Source: Anaerolineales bacterium (lineage in GTDB: Bacteria > Chloroflexota > Anaerolineae > Anaerolineales > Anaerolineaceae). From it: a stretch of 9,824 bases of DNA. The position numbers were made by a program, and so were the translations under genes. Location of the stretch: assembly GCA_020060485.1 (NCBI GenBank), contig JAGVAB010000169.1:1-9824 (forward strand), in the 5' to 3' direction. Of the stretch, positions 5,788 to 9,824 are shown one piece after another (the stretch's first letter is position 1; the number at the start of each line of letters is the position of its first letter). A model generated the notes under the pieces. It did no database searches, was not told where the DNA came from, and was given only the letters and a program-made list of their open reading frames with translations.

Positions 5788-5940
5788 CGGTTAGGGCTGT
5801 CCTAAAACCAGCCTGCTGTATGGATTATACAGTGTATCCGGACAGATTTCACCTTTTTCATTCCAGCATGCTGCCCCAAGAAAACCACGCTCACCTTGCT
5901 CAAGAAATGGTTCAAACCAGTCAAGGCTGCCGCATCCGGG

Positions 5941-5991
5941 GATCTGACTTTTGGTCTGGTAATTTCTCAGTAAATTGACCAAAAGCAGATC
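5941..5991. repeat. Long hairpin at the left edge of oriC
   Basis: GATCTG (5941-5946) and CTTTTGGTC (5948-5956) pair perfectly with GACCAAAAG (5977-5985) and CAGATC (5986-5991), leaving one bulged A at 5947. The 20-base loop contains a further AATTT/AAATT stem (5961-5965/5972-5976). The T6 tract at 6001-6006 begins nine bases after the stem, so on the plus strand it could serve as an imperfect terminator. Being next to the AT-rich unwinding region, it may instead be an origin structure. Confidence 0.7.
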
Positions 5992-6000
5992 AATGACACG

Positions 6001-6085
6001 TTTTTTCGACAGATTTTTTGGAATTTTTTCGTCTTTGCTGATTCAGAATAAAAACATTATTTCCATAGATGTATAGAATAGAGTC
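6001..6085. other. AT-rich duplex unwinding element with phased T-tracts
   Basis: By hand count 23 of 85 bases are G or C, against much higher values in the neighbouring genes. T6 tracts at 6001-6006, 6014-6019 and 6024-6029 start 13 and 10 bases apart, near helical phasing, so the DNA is probably curved. It directly precedes the DnaA-trio-like repeat and is the expected first melting site. Confidence 0.65.
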
Positions 6086-6123
6086 TTAGTAATCTTAGTA
6101 GGGCCTGTGGAGAGTGTGGATAT
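6084..6123 (+). other. Basal unwinding unit: DnaA-trios, GC patch and two DnaA boxes
   Basis: The tandem 9-mer TCTTAGTAA TCTTAGTAG (6084-6101) contains the in-phase triplets TAG, TAA, TCT, TAG, TAG (6087-6101), four of which fit the DnaA-trio pattern (3'-GAT-5' type). GGCC (6102-6105) follows, then TGTGGAGAG (6106-6114) and TGTGGATAT (6115-6123), which match the DnaA box TGTGGATAA at 7 and 8 of 9. This order (trios, short GC segment, box) and orientation are those described for the Bacillus subtilis origin unwinding region. DnaA bound at the boxes would extend along the trios and open the duplex leftwards. Confidence 0.7.
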
Positions 6124-6205
6124 CTTTATTTGATGGGTCATCGTCTGCACATGTACGGGGGCGGACGATTGGTGACACCATATCTTGGGGTTTGGTGTTG
6201 TTTTT

Positions 6206-6362
6206 TTATCCACGGCTTGTATGTGGACAGATCAAGGCTTTCATCCGTTTTGTTGTTCAAAGGGTTTTGTCTTCTGTTCCTGCGATCGTTAAATGGATGA
6301 AAATAGTAGGCTTTCTCCACAGTTTGCATGCTTTATCCACAGTTATTCGCGGTTTATCCACA
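6206..6362 (+). other. Right DnaA-box array of oriC
   Basis: TTATCCACG (6206-6214, 8 of 9) faces TGTGGACAG (6222-6230, 7 of 9) as an inverted pair. After an 82-base gap come TTCTCCACA (6313-6321, 8 of 9), TTATCCACA (6333-6341, perfect) and TTATCCACA (6354-6362, perfect), starting 20 and 21 bases apart so that they face the same side of the helix. A further hairpin, ATCGTCTGC/GCGGACGAT (6140-6148/6161-6169), lies between this array and the unwinding unit. Confidence 0.85.
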
Positions 6363-6440
6363 GTTGGAGGCTGCAAACCAGTGTATAAGGTGGTCTGATC
6401 AGTAAAGGTTTGGTTTAAAATTGGTCGAATCGGGAAAAAT

Positions 6441-7445
6441 TCAAAGGCCCTGGCGTTCAGCCCAGATATCCAGGGTTTCTTCAACTGTGTCCAGGTAATC
6501 ATCCAGAGACTTGAGACGTTCTTCCATGTGCGCTGCAGACAGGGCAAGCTGGTTGGCGACGTTATCCCAGGGCTGCAAAACCGGACTGCCAGCCGGCAGC
6601 AAGCGCCGCATGCGGCTCCATGTCCACAGGAAGGGCCACAGTGCTGCACCTGGCTGTTCGCTCCACATGGCTTCCATGGGACGCAGATAATACGCTTTGC
6701 GGGTGGGGTGCAGGCGGGCGGGGGCATCTGGCAATTGGCTGGCTGCGGTATAAGCGCTTTCCCAATCTTTCAGCCAGCTTTGCCATTCGTCCTGCGCAAT
6801 GCTCTCCTGCATAAGAAGGTCTTCCAGACCTGATGACAGACCGGGGCGGCCCACGGCCGCTGCCCGGGCAGGAAACTCCAGCAAAAAGCGGCGCTCGGTG
6901 AGCGGTGAGCCGTTCAAGCAGGCAATGGCATTGGCTGCCAGTTCCAGGGCTTGCAGATATTTGTGCAATTGCTGCGGGCCTTCTGGCACCTGGCCGCTGT
7001 AAAATTCCAGCCAGATCTGCCGGGCAGTTTCGGCTTGCGGGCGGCAGCGTCCCAGAATGTTCTCGGCCCGGAAGAATTGGTCCGACACCCCTGCCTGCAG
7101 AAAATCAAACCAGTGCTGCTGCACGTGCAGCACAATTGGGTCAGCGCACAGGAAGGAGCCCAGCCAGGGGTCTTCGCGCAGCTGGCGCGGCTGCTGAAAG
7201 ATCTTCTGGTCATAATGGGCGATGTCCAGATGCACTTCATCTGTGAAGCGCACGATCTCCCTTTGGACTTGCGGTTCGCTGCGATGCACACAGATCAGAT
7301 CGATGTCGGTGGTGCCGCCCAGCAGGGGTTCCTCGCTCAACAGCGAGCCGGTCAAATAGACACAGAGCAGCGTTCGATCATGGTAGATCATTTCTGCCAC
7401 TCTGGTTTTGGTCAGCTTCATCAGCGAGTCGCGGGTAATGCGCAT
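6441..7445 (-). CDS. Nucleotidyltransferase-domain protein (aminoglycoside adenylyltransferase-like)
   Basis: A 334-residue protein. The N-terminal third has the polymerase beta-type nucleotidyltransferase fold: G33-S34 followed after 12 residues by D47-I-D49, and a third carboxylate D74 in VHLDIAHYD. All three metal-binding acids are present, so it should be able to transfer a nucleotide. The remaining 240 residues look helical, with no motif I recognise. The length and layout resemble ANT/MNT-type enzymes, but the substrate is unknown and antibiotic resistance should not be assumed. The ATG at 7445 follows AGGA by 8 bases. It begins 20 bases after the deoxynucleoside kinase stop, so the two genes form an operon. 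It is transcribed towards oriC, and no clear terminator separates its stop from the origin. Confidence 0.72.
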   Translation of the reverse strand: MRITRDSLMKLTKTRVAEMIYHDRTLLCVYLTGSLLSEEPLLGGTTDIDLICVHRSEPQVQREIVRFTDEVHLDIAHYDQKIFQQPRQLREDPWLGSFLCADPIVLHVQQHWFDFLQAGVSDQFFRAENILGRCRPQAETARQIWLEFYSGQVPEGPQQLHKYLQALELAANAIACLNGSPLTERRFLLEFPARAAAVGRPGLSSGLEDLLMQESIAQDEWQSWLKDWESAYTAASQLPDAPARLHPTRKAYYLRPMEAMWSEQPGAALWPFLWTWSRMRRLLPAGSPVLQPWDNVANQLALSAAHMEERLKSLDDYLDTVEETLDIWAERQGL

Positions 7446-7465
7446 GGGATTTTCCTGTTGGGGGT

Positions 7466-8116
7466 TCAGGCGTTCTGCCCCGGAATGGGCAGCTCGGGTT
7501 GATAGGGCGGCAGGGCCAGCGCTTGGCGGATGCGGTTTTCGATCCAGTCCAGGTCCTGTGGGTTGCGGACATAGTCAAACTGGTTGGAATCAATGGTGAG
7601 GACTTCACAGTCTGGGGCGCAGTCGGCCAGGAAGAACTGGTCATAAGCCCGGTTGAGATCCTCGATGTAGGCTCTTTCCATGTTGCGCTCGTAGGAGCGG
7701 TCACGCAGGGCGATGCGCTGCATCAGCGTATCGGTGCTGGCGCGCAGGTAAACGATCATATCCGGCCGGATGATCTTTTCGGCCAGGGCGGCATGCAGGT
7801 TGTTATAAGTGACCAGTTCATCGCCGCTGAGGTTGATGCGGGCAAACAGGGCGTCCTTGTCGAAGGTGTAATCGGAAATGATGTGCTTTTGGGCGGCCTT
7901 AAGAGCCGGGATGGTTTCCCGCTGCTGGTGATAGCGGCTGAGCAGGAAGAATATCTGGGTCTGGAATGCGTAGCGCTGGCGGTCGCCGTAGAAATCACTG
8001 AGGAAGGGATTCTCCTCGAAGATTTCCAGCGCCAGGTTGGCATCAAAGGAATTTTGCAGCATGCGTGCCAGGGTGGTCTTGCCAACCCCGATGACACCTT
8101 CAATCACAAAATACAT
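7466..8116 (-). CDS. Deoxynucleoside kinase (dGK/dAK-type)
   Basis: A 216-residue kinase of the deoxynucleoside kinase family, which phosphorylates deoxynucleosides at the 5' position for dNTP salvage in the cytoplasm. The P-loop GVIGVGKTT is at 7-15. EENPFLSDFY (34-43) is the substrate-pocket segment with its conserved acid. SDYTFDKDALFA (81-92) matches the region around the catalytic acid, and RDRSYERNME (138-147) is the arginine-rich LID. The base preference cannot be fixed from sequence, though the short length resembles bacterial dGK/dAK enzymes. The ATG at 8116 was chosen because AGGGAG lies 5 bases upstream and the P-loop strand begins directly after it. The frame stays open to 8188. 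The nucleotidyltransferase gene follows. A dNTP-salvage gene so close to oriC would have high copy number during rapid replication. Confidence 0.9.
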   Translation of the reverse strand: MYFVIEGVIGVGKTTLARMLQNSFDANLALEIFEENPFLSDFYGDRQRYAFQTQIFFLLSRYHQQRETIPALKAAQKHIISDYTFDKDALFARINLSGDELVTYNNLHAALAEKIIRPDMIVYLRASTDTLMQRIALRDRSYERNMERAYIEDLNRAYDQFFLADCAPDCEVLTIDSNQFDYVRNPQDLDWIENRIRQALALPPYQPELPIPGQNA

Positions 8117-8132
8117 ACGCACTCCCTGTGAT

Positions 8133-8182
8133 TCTCCTGTTCCCAGACAGGAGAGGATGTTGATCTCTGACTTAACACTATA
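8133..8182 (-). promoter_or_regulatory. Leader of the deoxynucleoside kinase operon
   Basis: On the minus strand a -10-like TATAGT (8177-8182) has no good -35 partner. Between it and the start codon lies a hairpin with a perfect 8-bp stem (TCTCCTGT/ACAGGAGA, 8133-8140/8147-8154) and a six-base loop. Its 3' arm contains a Shine-Dalgarno-like AGGAGA, but the site used for translation is more likely the free AGGGAG just before the ATG. The hairpin might stabilise the 5' end or tune initiation. Confidence 0.35.
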
Positions 8183-8293
8183 CCACAAGAAACCGGTCTG
8201 TGGTCATGTCTGTAATCTTAAAATATGTTAAGAAAGGAACAGGCGATGGATAAGGAACACCAAACATTTTTTTCATGGCAATTCCCAGAGAAC

Positions 8294-8324
8294 CAAAAAA
8301 GAGCGACTCTTTTCGAGCCGCTCT
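8294..8324 (-). terminator. Rho-independent terminator of the peroxiredoxin operon
   Basis: On the minus strand AGAGCGGCTC pairs with GAGTCGCTCT (10 bp with one G-T pair) around the loop GAAAA, followed directly by six T residues. It starts 22 bases after the stop codon of the thioredoxin-like gene and separates that operon from the deoxynucleoside kinase leader. Confidence 0.9.
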
Positions 8325-8346
8325 CATCTGGTCAGTTGAGGTTTGG

Positions 8347-8808
8347 TCAGTTATTTGAGGGGTTGTTAAAAAGCTGTTCAAGCACCGGTTCCAGGCGGGC
8401 CACACCGGCATTGCCGGCAGCACGCCGCAGCAGAGTGCCGTCCCGGTCAAACAGGAAATAGGCCGGGAAGAACTCGTTTTCAAATGCGCCCATCAACTTG
8501 TGCTGGTTATCCAGGCAGCAAGGTTCCGATATTTCATATTCTTCGATCTTGGGGCGCACCACAGACGAGTCGGTTTCAGCCTCCGAGCGCGGGGCGTGAA
8601 TGGCGACCATTTTGAAGCCCATGGGGTCATATTGCTTGCGCCAGCGTATCAGGTGCGGCATATTGTCATGGCAGGTGTGGCAGGTGGCCGACCAGAAGTA
8701 GATCAGGGTCGGGTGTCCGGTCAGTTCTTCAAGTTTGGGTTGTGTGCCCACCAGCCAGTCGGTGGCTCCGGCCAGTTCGGGCATGGGGGAATTGAGACGC
8801 AGGGACAT
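8347..8808 (-). CDS. Thioredoxin-fold protein with CHTC active site (TlpA-like)
   Basis: A 153-residue protein with a TlpA/AhpC-TSA-like thioredoxin fold. LIYFWSATCHTCHDNMP (35-51) carries the redox pair C43 and C46, and FPAYFLFDRDGTLLRRAAG contains the cis-proline segment and following strand. There is no signal peptide or lipobox, so it appears cytoplasmic, unlike many TlpA proteins. An extra Cys pair is present in EPCCLDNQ. The ATG at 8808 follows GGAG by 6 bases. It begins 13 bases after the peroxiredoxin stop codon, and a strong terminator follows the gene. The likely role, inferred from context, is a reductant or partner of the peroxiredoxin. Confidence 0.85.
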   Translation of the reverse strand: MSLRLNSPMPELAGATDWLVGTQPKLEELTGHPTLIYFWSATCHTCHDNMPHLIRWRKQYDPMGFKMVAIHAPRSEAETDSSVVRPKIEEYEISEPCCLDNQHKLMGAFENEFFPAYFLFDRDGTLLRRAAGNAGVARLEPVLEQLFNNPSNN

Positions 8809-8821
8809 GATTTTCTCCGGG

Positions 8822-9373
8822 TTACAGGGTCTTGTCGCCGGGTTTCCAGTTGGCGCCGCACAAGCCGCCAGCCTGCAGGGCTTCGAGGACGCGCAGCGTC
8901 TCATCTACGCTGCGACCAATGTTGAGGTTGTGGATCACGCTGTATTGCAGGACACCATCCGGATCGATGATGAACAAGCCGCGCAGGGCCACGCCGTCTT
9001 CTTCCACCAGCACGCCATAATCACGCGCCACCTGCTTGGTAAAGTCGGCTGCCAGCGGGTATTTGACCCCGGCGATACCGTTGTTTTCCAGAGGGGTGTT
9101 GATCCAGGCGCGGTGCGAATGCACCGAATCAGTGGAAACCCCCAGAACGTCTGCGTCCAGTTCGAGGAACTCCTCATAGCGGTCAGAAAGGGCCAGAATT
9201 TCGGTGGGGCAGACGAAAGTGAAATCCAGCGGGTAGAAAAACAGGATCAACCACTTGCCTTTGTAGTCTTTCAGGCTGGCGGTGGATTCAAGGGTTTTCA
9301 TGTCTTTGGTGGTCTTCATCAGAAAATCTGGAGAGGCTTCGCCCACCTTTGCTTTAACGAAATGGTCTGTCAT
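8822..9373 (-). CDS. Typical 2-Cys peroxiredoxin (AhpC/Prx1 type)
   Basis: A 183-residue thiol peroxidase that reduces hydrogen peroxide and organic hydroperoxides. The peroxidatic motif FFYPLDFTFVCPTE has C55 with T52 and P56 in the usual active-site positions, and R131 in the ALRGLF strand is the conserved arginine. The C-terminal GGLCGANWKPGDKTL supplies resolving C172, with glycine in place of the usual proline of the VCP motif. The ATG at 9373 follows AAGGAG by about 10 bases. The thioredoxin-like gene is 13 bases downstream, so both are co-transcribed. No ahpF-like reductase is present, so thioredoxin-type recycling is likely. It is the first gene of its operon, with a promoter just upstream. 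Confidence 0.95.
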   Translation of the reverse strand: MTDHFVKAKVGEASPDFLMKTTKDMKTLESTASLKDYKGKWLILFFYPLDFTFVCPTEILALSDRYEEFLELDADVLGVSTDSVHSHRAWINTPLENNGIAGVKYPLAADFTKQVARDYGVLVEEDGVALRGLFIIDPDGVLQYSVIHNLNIGRSVDETLRVLEALQAGGLCGANWKPGDKTL

Positions 9374-9397
9374 GTTGTAAATCTCCTTTTCATTGCG

Positions 9398-9454
9398 AAA
9401 TAATTATTTTGTTTAATTAAGATAAATTCTATCATTATAGGATAAATTAATCAA
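9398..9454 (-). promoter_or_regulatory. Promoter and operator-like repeats of the peroxiredoxin operon
   Basis: On the minus strand TTGATT (9449-9454) and TAGAAT (9426-9431) are 17 bases apart. A perfect TATAAT at 9434-9439 is a competing -10 without a good -35. GATAAATT occurs twice, 20 bp apart (9421-9428, 9441-9448), overlapping the promoter. The 12-bp palindrome AAATAATTATTT (9398-9409) lies between promoter and start codon and resembles AT-rich Fur/PerR-family half-sites, but a PerR box is not convincingly matched. Confidence 0.5.
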
Positions 9455-9824
9455 CCTTTTTTATGAATATTGCATAAGAATTAAGTTAACGTTATTTCGG
9501 GAAGATGTTTTTTTTGGTATCCCGAACTGAGATTAAGTTAACAAGTGGTGCAGGCAAGGGATAAAACAAGCGCAGCACATGGCATTCTCAAGAAAGCTTA
9601 ACATTTACGATTTTCCAAAACGGTCAAGGTCATCCAGGCCAAAGTAGATGCAAAATGCTGATGATAATGGGTTGCCCTCAGCCGCACAAAAAGCTCCCCT
9701 TCCCGCAGAAGAATGAATTGGGATACGTCACGCAAGCAGCGGGGAGGGGAGTTCGAGGGGTGGGGTGAATAAACCCTGGTGATGCACAGACCGTCTTTCG
9801 TCCGGCCTTGTGCCATCAATAAAA
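9455..9824. other. Right flank without a supported gene
   Basis: No convincing gene. A 73-codon minus-strand frame (9598-9819) has a low-complexity, proline-rich start and no recognisable motif, and any ribosome binding site would lie at the window edge. The stretch contains an exact 11-bp direct repeat ATTAAGTTAAC (9480-9490 and 9532-9542), with a 7-bp stem TTCGGGA/TCCCGAA (9496-9502/9520-9526) between the two copies. It also holds a 13-bp inverted repeat with one mismatch (9694-9706/9739-9751). Confidence 0.5.
9694..9751. repeat. Imperfect 13-bp inverted repeat
   Basis: CTCCCCTTCCCGC (9694-9706) and GCGGGGAGGGGAG (9739-9751) are inverted copies with one mismatch, which becomes a U-G pair in plus-strand RNA. 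The spacer is 32 bases. It could be a dispersed intergenic repeat or an mRNA structure of an off-window gene. Confidence 0.5.

Larger units (their letters stand above)
5941..6362. other. Candidate chromosomal replication origin (oriC)
   Basis: This gene-free stretch has the ordered parts of a bacterial oriC. From left to right: a long hairpin (5941-5991); a 73% A+T segment (6001-6085) with three T6 tracts; a tandem 9-mer that reads as DnaA-trios (6084-6101); a GGCC patch; two abutting DnaA-box-like 9-mers (6106-6123); a convergent pair of boxes (6206-6214, 6222-6230); and three same-strand boxes at 6313, 6333 and 6354, two of them perfect TTATCCACA. Supporting context includes two parS sites 1.5-1.7 kb away and a change of plus-strand G/C bias across the region. 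The usual neighbour dnaA is absent from the window. Confidence 0.82.

Noticed and set aside
6114..6398. Plus-strand 94-codon frame inside the origin
   Set aside because: It covers the DnaA-box array, and the translated boxes explain its repeats (for example the recurring LSTV). No coding signal.
9425..9439. PerR box upstream of the peroxiredoxin
   Set aside because: CTATAATGATAGAAT matches the TTATAATNATTATAA consensus at only 9 of 14 positions and overlaps the -10 elements, so AT-richness is a sufficient explanation.
9598..9819. Minus-strand 73-codon frame at the right edge
   Set aside because: It spans an inverted repeat and has no recognisable domain. The start codon is at the window edge, so a ribosome binding site cannot be judged.
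1..9824. CRISPR array, insertion sequence, tRNA or rRNA genes
   Set aside because: No regularly spaced repeats of CRISPR length, no transposase-like frame with terminal repeats, and no tRNA T-loop or rRNA-like segments were seen in the intergenic regions.

Overview
The window looks like a replication-origin neighbourhood of a bacterial chromosome. Every convincing gene lies on the minus strand. The gene set, the moderately high G+C coding regions and the long AT-rich intergenic regions would suit a member of the Chloroflexota (Anaerolineae-like), but that placement is an inference from protein style. No rRNA, tRNA or other phylogenetic marker is present.

Left part (1-5710). On the minus strand, reading right to left: a YtrA-type GntR repressor, an SdpI-family membrane protein, two parS centromere sites in the gap that follows, then a NatAB-like ABC-2 transporter (ATPase and permease overlapping by 11 bases). 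Next comes a 680-base gene-free region. It holds two copies of an unrecognised module (AT-rich 11-bp direct repeats, a -10 hexamer, then a hairpin with the same CCCCCCT loop but a different stem) on either side of three phased DnaA boxes. After it come a glycerophosphodiester phosphodiesterase and an Lgt-like membrane protein lacking two canonical Lgt residues. Bases 1-280 contain hairpins but no gene that I can support.

Centre (about 5790-6440). This gene-free region has the layout of a bacterial oriC: a long hairpin, phased T-tracts in a 73% A+T stretch, a tandem 9-mer that reads as DnaA-trios, a short G+C patch, two abutting DnaA-box-like 9-mers, an inverted pair of boxes, and three more boxes at 20-21 bp spacing, two of them perfect TTATCCACA. 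Two parS sites lie 1.5-1.7 kb away. The G/C bias of the plus strand changes from C-rich on the left to slightly G-rich on the right although gene orientation does not change, as expected if replication starts here. No dnaA, dnaN, parA or parB lies in the window.

Right part (6441-9824). Reading right to left: a 2-Cys peroxiredoxin and a thioredoxin-fold CxxC protein form a redox operon ending in a clear rho-independent terminator. A deoxynucleoside kinase and a nucleotidyltransferase-domain protein form a second operon running towards the origin. The last 450 bases hold the peroxiredoxin promoter and several repeats, but no gene I trust.
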